From positions 1-64,000 of the forward strand of contig NZ_JOAK01000027.1 of assembly GCF_000720455.1 (NCBI RefSeq): a stretch of DNA of 64,000 nt. Reading direction: 5' to 3'. The notes beneath the pieces were generated by a model, which was given only the letters and a program-made list of their open reading frames with translations, was not told where the DNA came from and did no database searches. The stretch is from Streptomyces virginiae. GTDB taxonomy: Bacteria; Actinomycetota; Actinomycetes; Streptomycetales; Streptomycetaceae. The first letter of the stretch is position 1; every line of letters begins with the position of its first letter. The translations under genes and the position numbers were made by a program. Positions 51,795 through 59,553 of the stretch are shown piece after piece.

Positions 51795-52436
51795 TCAGCC
51801 CCGCGGGGTCAGCAGGCAGCGGCCGACCAGCCCCACGCCCGCGTCGAGGGAGTCGGTGAACTCCTCGGCCAGCTCCGGCGCCCGGCGCAGCGTCCACAGC
51901 AGCCGGGCCGCCGACCAGGCTCCGGCGCGGGCGCGCTCCAGGCTCCAGGAGCCGACCAGGTGGGTCAGCGGATCGGCGATCTCCAGCAGGTCCGGGCCCG
52001 GCATCAGGTCCTCCCGGATGTGCTCCTCCAGCGAGACCAGCGTGTCGCCGACCCGGTCGAAGTCAGCCTCCAGGGCCCGTGGTTCGCAGTCCAGCTCACC
52101 GCAGGTGGCGACCACCGCGAGCGCCAGGTCATGGCCGATGTGCGCGTTGATCCCGGCCAGCGCGTGCTGCAGCGGCCGGATCCCGGGGTGGCGGCGGTAC
52201 TGCAGCAGCGGGCGCCAGCAGGCCGGGGCCCGGTCGGCCTCCACCGCCGTCAGGTACCGCTCCGCGAACCGCACGCTGAGGGTCGCCGCCCGCCGGGGTG
52301 CCGGGAACGCCCCGTGGGCGATCCGATGGTGCAGGGTCTCCGTCACCGTCAGGTAGACCCGGTTGAAGACGGCGACACCGTCCTGCGGCGGGAGCCGCTC
52401 CTCCAGGGCGCGCATCCGCGCCAGCACCGCTTCCAT
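51795..52436 (-). CDS. DUF5995-family protein
   Basis: A 213-residue, mostly alpha-helical protein: DGVAVFNRVYLTVTETLHHR, FAERYLTAVEADRAPACWRP, INAHIGHDLALAVVATCGEL. The INAHIGHDLA motif and length fit the actinobacterial DUF5995 family. The conserved His-x2-His-Asp could bind a metal. Function unknown. No signal peptide is visible. Confidence 0.75.
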   Translation of the reverse strand: MEAVLARMRALEERLPPQDGVAVFNRVYLTVTETLHHRIAHGAFPAPRRAATLSVRFAERYLTAVEADRAPACWRPLLQYRRHPGIRPLQHALAGINAHIGHDLALAVVATCGELDCEPRALEADFDRVGDTLVSLEEHIREDLMPGPDLLEIADPLTHLVGSWSLERARAGAWSAARLLWTLRRAPELAEEFTDSLDAGVGLVGRCLLTPRG

Positions 52437-52512
52437 GGGAGGCAGAGTCGCAGGCGCCGGCGCGGATCCGGGGAACTTGGCCGTACGCTTCCCCGGTTCG
52501 GGCGAAACCCCG

Positions 52513-53910
52513 TCAACGGGGCTTGTCCTCAGCCTCCCCGCCGTCGTCGTAGGCGGACGTGCCCGCGTCGAGCAGCGGCCCCTGCGGCTTCAGGTGTGCG
52601 GGGGCGAAGCGCCGCAGCGCGTGGTAGCCGCCGATCACCACGATCGTGCCCAGCGCGATGCCGCCCAGCTCGAAGCTGTCGGTGATCTGCAGCTTCACAC
52701 CGCCGACGCCGATGATGATGCCCGCCGCGGCCGGCACCAGGTTCAGCGGATTGCGCAGGTCCACCCGGCCGTTGATCCAGATCTGGGCGCCGAGCAGGCC
52801 GATCATGCCGTAGAGGATGACGGTGATGCCGCCGAGGACGCCGCCCGGGATCGCGGCGACGACCGCGCCGAACTTGGGGCACAGGCCGAAGAGCAGCGCG
52901 AAGCCCGCCGCCGCCCAGTAGGCCGCCGTGGAGTAGACCCGGGTGGCCGCCATGACGCCGATGTTCTCGGAGTACGTGGTGTTGGGCGGGCCGCCGACCG
53001 CCGTGGACAGCATCGACGCGGCGCCGTCCGCCGCGATGGCCGTGCCCAGTTCGTCGTCGAGGGGGTCGCCGGTCATCTCGCCGACGGCCTTGATGTGGCC
53101 CGCGTTCTCCGCGATCAGCGCGATCACCACGGGAAGGGCGATGAGGATCGCCGACCACTCGAAGGACGGGCCGTGGAAGGACGGCAGCCCGATCCAGTCG
53201 GCCTTCGCGACCGCGGAGAGGTCCAGGCGCCAGTGGTCGACGGCCGCTTCCCCGCCCACCGTCGAGTGGATCTGCCCGAACAGCAGGTCGGAGATCCAGG
53301 AGAGCGCGTACCCGAAGACCAGCCCCAGGAAGATCGCGATGCGCGACCAGAAACCGCGCAGGCAGACCACGGCGAATCCGGTGAACAGCATGGTCAGCAG
53401 CGCCGTCCACTGGTCCTGCGGCCAGTACGTCGACGCCGTCACCGGCGCCAGGTTGAAGCCGATCAGCATCACCACCGCGCCCGTCACGATCGGCGGCATC
53501 GCCGTGTGGATGATGCGGGCGCCGAAGCGCCGTACGGCGAGACCGGCCAGGAACAGCGCCACACCGACGACGAACACGGCACCCGTGACGACCGCGCTGT
53601 CCCCGCCCGACGCCCGGATCGCCGCCGCGACACCGACGAAGGACAGCGAGCAGCCCAGGTACGAGGGCACCCGCCCGCGCGTCGCGAGCAGGAAGATCAC
53701 CGTCGCGACGCCGGACATCATGATGGCCAGGTTCGGATCCAGGCCCATCAGGACCGGCGCGACGAAACTCGCGCCGAACATCGCCACGACGTGCTGGGCA
53801 CCCAGCCCGGCGGTCCGCGGCCACGACAGCCGCTCCTCCGGCCGGACCACCGCGCCGGGGGCGGGGGTCCGCCCGTCACCGTGCAGGGTCCAGCCCACGC
53901 CGAGGCCCAT
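52513..53910 (-). CDS. Uracil/xanthine-type permease (NCS2 family)
   Basis: A 465-residue membrane protein of the NAT/NCS2 family with about 14 helices. It begins with LSWPRTAGLGAQHVVAMFGA, typical of the UraA/PyrP subgroup, and has the substrate-binding IALIAENAGHIKAVGEMTG plus GGPPNTTYSENIGVMAATRV. It imports uracil (less likely xanthine) with protons. The ATG at 53910 follows AGGAG. It is the last gene of the minus-strand group here and shows no local purine or pyrimidine partner. Confidence 0.9.
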   Translation of the reverse strand: MGLGVGWTLHGDGRTPAPGAVVRPEERLSWPRTAGLGAQHVVAMFGASFVAPVLMGLDPNLAIMMSGVATVIFLLATRGRVPSYLGCSLSFVGVAAAIRASGGDSAVVTGAVFVVGVALFLAGLAVRRFGARIIHTAMPPIVTGAVVMLIGFNLAPVTASTYWPQDQWTALLTMLFTGFAVVCLRGFWSRIAIFLGLVFGYALSWISDLLFGQIHSTVGGEAAVDHWRLDLSAVAKADWIGLPSFHGPSFEWSAILIALPVVIALIAENAGHIKAVGEMTGDPLDDELGTAIAADGAASMLSTAVGGPPNTTYSENIGVMAATRVYSTAAYWAAAGFALLFGLCPKFGAVVAAIPGGVLGGITVILYGMIGLLGAQIWINGRVDLRNPLNLVPAAAGIIIGVGGVKLQITDSFELGGIALGTIVVIGGYHALRRFAPAHLKPQGPLLDAGTSAYDDGGEAEDKPR

Positions 53911-54018
53911 GTTCCACTCCTCTTTCCCGGTTCTCCCGGTCCTCCGGACGAGCACGGCCGCGGCCGCGCACACATCGAGGCCGCAGCGCACGGGGTGCCG
54001 CTGCGGCCAGTCGACATA

Positions 54019-55257
54019 TTACGGCCGGATATCGGCAGGTTCGTCCCGCTCGGCCGGACCGGCCTTCCCGGCGAACCCGCCCCCAGACTGCCCCACCGGG
54101 GGCTTCGGGCGCAGTACCGCGGCACCCACCACCAGCGCGAACGCCAGCACGGTCACCAGCCCGAACGACACCACCAGCGAGGTCGCGTCGGCCACCGCGC
54201 CGATCGCCGACGGCGCGATCAGCCCCGAGGTGTACGTGATCGTCGCGACACCGGCGATCGCCTGCGCCGGAGCCGGCCCGCTGCGCCCCGCCGCGGCGAA
54301 GGCCAGCGGGACCACCACCGCGATGCCGAGACCGATCATCCCGAAGCCGGCCAGCGCACCCGCCGGGTGCTGGACGCCGACCACGAGCAGACCGCCCGCG
54401 GTCGCCAGGACGCCGCCCGCGCGGACCGTGCGCACCGGCCCGAAGCGGTCCACCACCCGGTCGCCGACGAGCCGGGCCACGGCCATGGTCAGCGCGAAGG
54501 CGGTGGTGGAGGCGGCCGCCAGGCCCGCGTCCGTGTGCAGGACGTCCCGCAGGTAGACCGCCGACCAGTCCAGGCTCGCGCCCTCGGCGAACACCGCGCA
54601 GAACCCGATCGCGCCGATCAGCAGCGCGGACCTGGGCGGCAGCGCGAAGTGCGGCGGCGCCTGAGCCCCTTCGTCGCTGCGCAGGTCCAGCACGCCCTGT
54701 ACGGCGACCAGCCCGCCCGCGGTCAGGACGAGCGCGGCGACCAGGTGGTGCAGCCGGGCGTCGGTGCCGGTGTGCGCGGCGACCGTACCGGCGGCGGACC
54801 CCAGCAGCGCGCCCACGCTCCACATGCCGTGCAGGGAGGACATGATCGAGCGGCCCAGCCGGTTCTCGGTCTCCACTCCCAGTGCGTTCATCGCCACGTC
54901 CGACATGCCCGCGGTGGCCCCGTACACGAGGAGCGCGAGGCACAGGACGGGCAGGTTCGGCGCGAGGCTCGGCAGGATCAGCGAGAGGGTCCACATCGCC
55001 AGCAGCCCCCGCAGCGCGGCCCGCGCGCCGAAGCGGTGGTTGATCCGCCCGGCCAGCGGCATCGCCAGCGCGGCACCCAGGGCGGGGAAGGCGAGCGCGA
55101 GCCCCAGGGTGCCCGCGCTGAGCTGGGCGTTGTCCTGGATCCAGGGGATGCGCGTGGCGAAGGAGCCGGTGACGGCGCCGTGGGCGCAGAAGACGGCGGC
55201 GATGGCGAAACGGGCATGGCGCAGGCGCGCCGGGCTGAGGTCGGTGTCCCCGGTCAT
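54019..55257 (-). CDS. MFS transporter
   Basis: A 412-residue 12-helix transporter: FAIAAVFCAHGAVTGSFATR in helix 1, LAGRINHRFGARAALRG in loop 2-3, MSDVAMNALGVETENRLGR and SLHGMWSVGALLGSAAGTVA. It resembles the YbjJ/fucose-permease-like MFS group. It is divergent from a ROK-family regulator across 64 bases containing a clear operator, so it is very probably under that repressor and may carry a sugar or related compound. Confidence 0.85.
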   Translation of the reverse strand: MTGDTDLSPARLRHARFAIAAVFCAHGAVTGSFATRIPWIQDNAQLSAGTLGLALAFPALGAALAMPLAGRINHRFGARAALRGLLAMWTLSLILPSLAPNLPVLCLALLVYGATAGMSDVAMNALGVETENRLGRSIMSSLHGMWSVGALLGSAAGTVAAHTGTDARLHHLVAALVLTAGGLVAVQGVLDLRSDEGAQAPPHFALPPRSALLIGAIGFCAVFAEGASLDWSAVYLRDVLHTDAGLAAASTTAFALTMAVARLVGDRVVDRFGPVRTVRAGGVLATAGGLLVVGVQHPAGALAGFGMIGLGIAVVVPLAFAAAGRSGPAPAQAIAGVATITYTSGLIAPSAIGAVADATSLVVSFGLVTVLAFALVVGAAVLRPKPPVGQSGGGFAGKAGPAERDEPADIRP

Positions 55258-55267
55258 GACGCTTAAA

Positions 55268-55290
55268 CTATCAGGGACCCTGCCTGATAG
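55268..55290. promoter_or_regulatory. Palindromic operator between the MFS and ROK genes
   Basis: CTATCAGG, seven bases, CCTGATAG: a perfect 8-base inverted repeat. It is centred in the short divergent promoter and most likely bound by the ROK repressor to control both genes. Confidence 0.75.
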
Positions 55291-55321
55291 ATAATGGCCC
55301 CGACTCCCTAGGATGGGCGCC

Positions 55322-56464
55322 GTGACTGAAGCGACCGCCCCGGTACCGTCCCCCGCCTCACCCAGCACGGCCCGGGCCATCAACGACCGCCTCGCCCTGC
55401 AACTCCTCCAGGACTCCGGACCGCTGACGGCAACCCAGCTCAAAACCCTGACCGGCCTCTCCCGCCCCTCCGTCGCCGACCTCGTCGACCGGCTCGCCGA
55501 AGCCGGCCTCGTCGAAGTCGTCGGCGAATCCGGCGAACAGCGCCGCGGCCCCAACGCCAAGCTCTACGGAATCGTCGCCAGCCGCGCACACCTGGCCGCA
55601 CTCGACGTCCGCACCGACCGGGTCACCGCCGTCGTCACCGACCTGCTCGGCCACACCCTCGCCGAAGCCGCCCTGCCCGTCGGCGCCCCCGAGGACGCGG
55701 TCGCGGCCCTGCTGCGCACCGCCCGCGAGGCCGGCGCCGCCGAACTGCACACCGTCGTCGTCGGAGCCCCCGGCCTGGTCACCCCCGCCACCGGCGAACT
55801 CCGTGACACCATCGGCCTCCCCGCCTGGCACCGGGACCTGGTCACGGCCCTGCAGCGGACCCTGCCCGCCGTCGTGGCCGTCGAGAACGAGACCAACCTG
55901 GCCGCCCTCGCCGAGCAGCGCCTCGGCGTCGCCCGCGACCTGGACTCCTTCGTCCTGCTGTGGCTCGGCGCCGGCGTGGGCGCGGCCGTCGTCCTGGACG
56001 GCCGGCTGCGCCGCGGCGCCTCCGGCGGCGCGGGCGAGATCGGCTTCCTCCCGGTGCCCGGCACCGGCGGGCTGCCCTCGGCCGCCGACTGCGCGGGCGG
56101 GTTCCACGCCCTGGTCGGCCGGGACGCCGTGACCGCGCTGGCCCGCGAGCACGGCTTCACCGGCCCCGCCGAACAGGCCGTCACGGGAGCCGCGGGCGAG
56201 CCCTTCCTCGAAGCCCTCGCCGAACGCCTCGCCCTGGGCGCGGCGGCCGCCGCGGCCCTCCTCGACCCCGGGTGCGTCGTCCTGGCCGGAGAACTCGGCC
56301 GCGCCGGCGGCCCCGCCCTGGCCGCCCGCGTCTCCCACCGCCTGGCGAAGCTGACCCCCGTCCCGACGGAGATCCGCGCCACCACCCTGGGCGACCCGGC
56401 AGTCCTGGCGGGCGCCCGCCTGGCCGCCCGCGAGGCGGCCCAGGGCGTCCTCTTCGGGGGCTGA
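55322..56464 (+). CDS. ROK-family transcriptional regulator
   Basis: A 380-residue regulator: winged helix at ~20-75 (LLQDSGPLTATQLKTLTGLS, RPSVADLVDRLAEAGLVEVV) and a ROK sugar-kinase-like domain (LWLGAGVGAAVVLDGRLRRG, GASGGAGEIGFLPV). The zinc-binding HxGCxxCxxx-type cluster is reduced (PSAADCAGGFHALV), so it is probably not a kinase. I favour GTG 55322 (AGGA eight bases before); ATG 55313 is possible. It is divergent from the MFS gene. Confidence 0.88.
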   Translation: MTEATAPVPSPASPSTARAINDRLALQLLQDSGPLTATQLKTLTGLSRPSVADLVDRLAEAGLVEVVGESGEQRRGPNAKLYGIVASRAHLAALDVRTDRVTAVVTDLLGHTLAEAALPVGAPEDAVAALLRTAREAGAAELHTVVVGAPGLVTPATGELRDTIGLPAWHRDLVTALQRTLPAVVAVENETNLAALAEQRLGVARDLDSFVLLWLGAGVGAAVVLDGRLRRGASGGAGEIGFLPVPGTGGLPSAADCAGGFHALVGRDAVTALAREHGFTGPAEQAVTGAAGEPFLEALAERLALGAAAAAALLDPGCVVLAGELGRAGGPALAARVSHRLAKLTPVPTEIRATTLGDPAVLAGARLAAREAAQGVLFGG

Positions 56465-56573
56465 CCCCACCCGGGGTGCGGGTGGTAGCGGGATCGCACG
56501 AGCCGGCCGCGCCCGGAAGGATCGGCCTCGGCGACCATCGCCGTACTGCCGACGATCACACGGGGGTTGACCC

Positions 56574-57710
56574 ATGGGGGAGCAGACGCGGAAGAAACTG
56601 CGGCCGGTCGCGGCGGTCGCGGCCGTCGCAGCCATGACCCTGAGCACCCTGAGTGCCCAGGCGCCGTCCGTCGCCGCCGCGACGAGACCGGACACCGTCC
56701 AGCAGGACCTCGACCGGCTCGTACGCTCCGACGGCCTGCCCGCCGCGCTCGCCGACGTCACGGAACGCACCGGCCGGACCCGTACGTACGTCGCAGGGGT
56801 GGGCGACCTGGCCACCGGAACGAAGGTGCCCCGGGGCGGGCAGGTGCGCATCGGCAGCAACACCAAGACCTTCACCGCCGTGGTCGTACTCCAACTGGTC
56901 GGCGAGGGCAGGATCGGCCTGGACGACCGCGTCGACACCCACCTCCCCGACCTCGTCCGCGGGGAGGGCATCGACGGACGGCTCATCACCGTCCGCCAGC
57001 TGCTGCAGCACACGAGCGGCCTGCCCAACTACACCGAGTACGAAGACCTCCAGCCCCGGCCCTACGAGCCCCGCGACCTCCTCGACATCGCTCTCCGGCA
57101 CAAGGCCGAATTCGCCCCCGGCGACGCATGGCGATACAGCAACACGAACTACGTCCTGGCCGGCCTGATCGTCGAAAAGGTCACCGGCCGGCCCCTCGCC
57201 CAGGAGATCGACCGGCGCATCATCCAACGCCTCGGGCTGCGCCACACCTATTTCCCCGCCCCCCGAGACGTGACCATCCGCGAGCCGCACCCCCACGGCT
57301 ACCTCCGCGAATCAGCGGACGGGCCATTGCGCGACATCACGGAAATGGATCCCTCCTGGAGCTGGGCGGCCGGCCAGATGATCTCCACCACCTCGGACCT
57401 CAACCGCTTCTTCTCCGAGCTCCTGCGCGGCCGCCTCCTCCCGGACGCCCAGCTCGCCCAGATGCGCACCACCGTCCCCGCCGACTACTTCGGCCGCGGC
57501 GCCGGCTACGGACTGGGACTCGTGAGCAGACCCCTGTCCTGCGGCGGCGTCTACTGGGGCCACGGCGGCAGCTTCCCCGGATACGAGACCCGGGGCGGGA
57601 CCACGGAGCACGGCCGCCGCGCCGCCCACATCGCGGTGACCATCCAGCCGGCCGACAAAGCGGTCATGGCGCGCGTCGACGCCACCGTGGACGAAGCCCT
57701 CTGCCCGTAA
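56574..57710 (+). CDS. Secreted serine hydrolase, beta-lactamase/D-Ala-D-Ala carboxypeptidase fold
   Basis: A 378-residue exported protein with a Sec signal peptide (RPVAAVAAVAAMTLSTLSAQ, cleavage near 36). The three class C-type motifs are present: SNTK (Ser-x-x-Lys), YSNTNY (Tyr-x-Asn) and HGGSFPGY (His-x-Gly). The family includes DD-carboxypeptidases, esterases and class C beta-lactamases. Size fits the Streptomyces R61 DD-peptidase group. It is not visibly part of an operon. Confidence 0.88.
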   Translation: MGEQTRKKLRPVAAVAAVAAMTLSTLSAQAPSVAAATRPDTVQQDLDRLVRSDGLPAALADVTERTGRTRTYVAGVGDLATGTKVPRGGQVRIGSNTKTFTAVVVLQLVGEGRIGLDDRVDTHLPDLVRGEGIDGRLITVRQLLQHTSGLPNYTEYEDLQPRPYEPRDLLDIALRHKAEFAPGDAWRYSNTNYVLAGLIVEKVTGRPLAQEIDRRIIQRLGLRHTYFPAPRDVTIREPHPHGYLRESADGPLRDITEMDPSWSWAAGQMISTTSDLNRFFSELLRGRLLPDAQLAQMRTTVPADYFGRGAGYGLGLVSRPLSCGGVYWGHGGSFPGYETRGGTTEHGRRAAHIAVTIQPADKAVMARVDATVDEALCP

Positions 57711-57767
57711 CCGTCAGCGCGGCATGCGCCGCCCCAGCTCCCACGCCCTCGCCCGCAGCCCCCGCCC

Positions 57768-58517
57768 CTACCGCCCCCGCCGTGCCGCGAACTGGGCGAA
57801 CGTCTCCGTGCCGACCGCGTGGGACGGGGTGAGGTGGCCGCCCCGGCGGAAGCCCGCGTAGGCCTTGCCCGCCAGGGGGACCGGGAGGACGCGGCGGTGG
57901 CGGCCCGTGGCCGAGAGGTAGGTGCGGGCCAGGTCCGGCAGGCTGTGGATCTCCGGGCCGCCCATGTCCGGGACCCGGCCCGACGGGGTCGGGACCGCCA
58001 GTTCGGCCATGCGGGCCGCGACCTCGCCGACGGCGATCGGCTGCACCCGTACGCCCTTCGGGACAGGCACCACGGGCAGTCTCGCCGCCGTGTCCGTCAC
58101 CATCGCCACGAGGTCGTGGAACTGCGTCGTGCGCAGGATCGTCACACCCAGCCCGGACGCCTCCAGCAGCCGCTCCACCTGGAGCTTGCGCCTGTAGTAG
58201 CCGAGCGGGACCACGTCCACCCCGACGATCGAGATGTAGAGGAGGTTCCGGACGGTCCCGGCCCGCCGGGCGGCCTCGATCAGGTGCCCGGCGGCCACGA
58301 CGTCGCCCTTGCCCGCCCCGCGCGTGTTGCTCGCGCAGTGCACGACCACCTCCGCGCCCGCCAGCGCCGCGTCCAGACCGCTGCCGTCCTGGAGGTCGAC
58401 GGGATGGTCCGGGGCGTGCCGGCTCAGCACCCGGACCTCGTGGCCGGCCGCCCTCAGCGGCTCGCTGACGAGCGATCCGAGGGTTCCGGTGCCTCCGGTG
58501 ACGACGATGGCGCTCAT
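57768..58517 (-). CDS. NAD(P)H-binding atypical SDR protein, probable ECF41 target
   Basis: A 249-residue extended/atypical short-chain dehydrogenase: AIVVTGGTGTLGSLVSEPLR (Rossmann), LLYISIVGVD, YYRRKLQVERLLEASGLGVT (Tyr-x2-Lys-like) and GGPEIHSLPDLA. The NmrA-like group binds NAD(P) for sensing or reduction. It lies directly downstream of an ECF41 sigma gene and has an ECF41-type promoter (58563-58589), the standard arrangement for that group, where targets are oxidoreductases, epimerases or carboxymuconolactone decarboxylases. Confidence 0.87.
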   Translation of the reverse strand: MSAIVVTGGTGTLGSLVSEPLRAAGHEVRVLSRHAPDHPVDLQDGSGLDAALAGAEVVVHCASNTRGAGKGDVVAAGHLIEAARRAGTVRNLLYISIVGVDVVPLGYYRRKLQVERLLEASGLGVTILRTTQFHDLVAMVTDTAARLPVVPVPKGVRVQPIAVGEVAARMAELAVPTPSGRVPDMGGPEIHSLPDLARTYLSATGRHRRVLPVPLAGKAYAGFRRGGHLTPSHAVGTETFAQFAARRGR

Positions 58518-58562
58518 GCTGTCCGTCCTTCGCTGGTGCGGTGGGATGCGTTCACCAGCTGG

Positions 58563-58589
58563 GACCGGACAGCCTTCAGGAATGTGACA
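58563..58589 (-). promoter_or_regulatory. ECF41-type promoter
   Basis: On the minus strand the sequence reads TGTCACA, 16 bases, GGTC. The reported ECF41 consensus is TGTCACA-N16-CGTC, so the -35 is perfect and the -10 is off by one base. It overlaps the last codons of the sigma gene and drives the gene starting at 58517. Confidence 0.8.
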
Positions 58590-59475
58590 GCTGCCGCCGG
58601 AGGAATTCCAGCTTCTCCGGGTTGACCACCGCGCTGATACCGCTGACCAGCCCATTCTCGAATTCCACCAGCAGGACCGCCACCTCGCCGAAGAGCACCG
58701 CGGGCGTTCCGTTCACCTCCGCGACGCTGACCGGCACCCCGGCCACGTACTTCGCCATGGCGCCCATCGCGAACCGGGCCACCTTGTCCCGCCCCAGGAT
58801 CGGCCGCCGCGCCGCGTTGACCACGCCGCCGCCGTCCGACACGTACCGCACGTCGGCCGCCAGCACCCCCTCCAGCCGGGTGAGGTCCCCGCTGCGGGCG
58901 GCGGTCAGGAAGCTCTCCAGGAGCCCCTGCCACCGCTCGGGGTCGGCGGAGTACCGCTTCTCCCGGGAGGCCGGCCGGCCGGCGGCCACCCGGGCCGCCG
59001 CGCGCCGGTAGAGCTGGCGGCAGTTGGCCTCGGTGAGGTCCAGGAGGGTGGAGATCTCCCGGTGGCTGTAGGCGAAGGCCTCGCGCAGTACGTACACCGC
59101 GCGTTCGACCGGGGTGAGCTGCTCCAGCAGCAGGAGCAGGGCCATGGACACGCTGTCGCGCTGCTCCGCGGACTCCAGCGGGCCCAGGGTGCCGTCCCCG
59201 GTGAGGACGGGCTCCGGGAGCCAGGGGCCGACGTACTGTTCGCGCCGGGCGCGCGCCGAGGTGAGGCTGTTGAGGCAGAGATTGGTGACGACCTTGGCGA
59301 GCCAGGCGCCCGGGTGCTCGATGGCGGCGCGGTCCGCCGCGTCCCAGCGCAGGTAGGCGTCCTGCACGATGTCCTCGGCCTCCGCGGCGGAGCCGAGCAT
59401 GCGGTAGGCGATGGCGAACATCCGGGGCCGGTGTTCCTCGAAGTCCGCAGCGGACGCGGTGACATGTGTGCTCAC
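58576..59475 (-). CDS. sigJ: ECF41 (SigJ-like) sigma factor with C-terminal SnoaL-like domain
   Basis: A 299-residue sigma factor. Region 2 (~12-75: FAIAYRMLGSAAEAEDIVQD) and region 4 (~110-165: LTPVERAVYVLREAFAYSHR) are followed by an NTF2/SnoaL-like domain (~180-299). The ECF41 hallmarks are visible: the DGGG motif (SDGGGVVNAARRPILG) and the NPDKL-type motif (VVNPEKLEFL). In this group the C-terminal domain both inhibits and activates, with no separate anti-sigma factor. The target is the gene at 57768. Confidence 0.93.
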   Translation of the reverse strand: MSTHVTASAADFEEHRPRMFAIAYRMLGSAAEAEDIVQDAYLRWDAADRAAIEHPGAWLAKVVTNLCLNSLTSARARREQYVGPWLPEPVLTGDGTLGPLESAEQRDSVSMALLLLLEQLTPVERAVYVLREAFAYSHREISTLLDLTEANCRQLYRRAAARVAAGRPASREKRYSADPERWQGLLESFLTAARSGDLTRLEGVLAADVRYVSDGGGVVNAARRPILGRDKVARFAMGAMAKYVAGVPVSVAEVNGTPAVLFGEVAVLLVEFENGLVSGISAVVNPEKLEFLRRQLSHS

Positions 59476-59513
59476 CGGGCCAGCCTACGAGGGCGCGCCG
59501 GGCGGGAACGTGC

Positions 59514-59547
59514 GAGGACCCGGTGGCCGCCGGGCCACCGGGTCCTC
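59514..59547 (-). terminator. Hairpin terminator of the chitinase gene
   Basis: GAGGACCCGGTGGC pairs with GCCACCGGGTCCTC, 14 perfect pairs around a six-base loop, starting seven bases past the chitinase stop codon on the minus strand. It separates the chitinase from the sigma gene. Confidence 0.8.
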
Positions 59548-59553
59548 ACGTTT

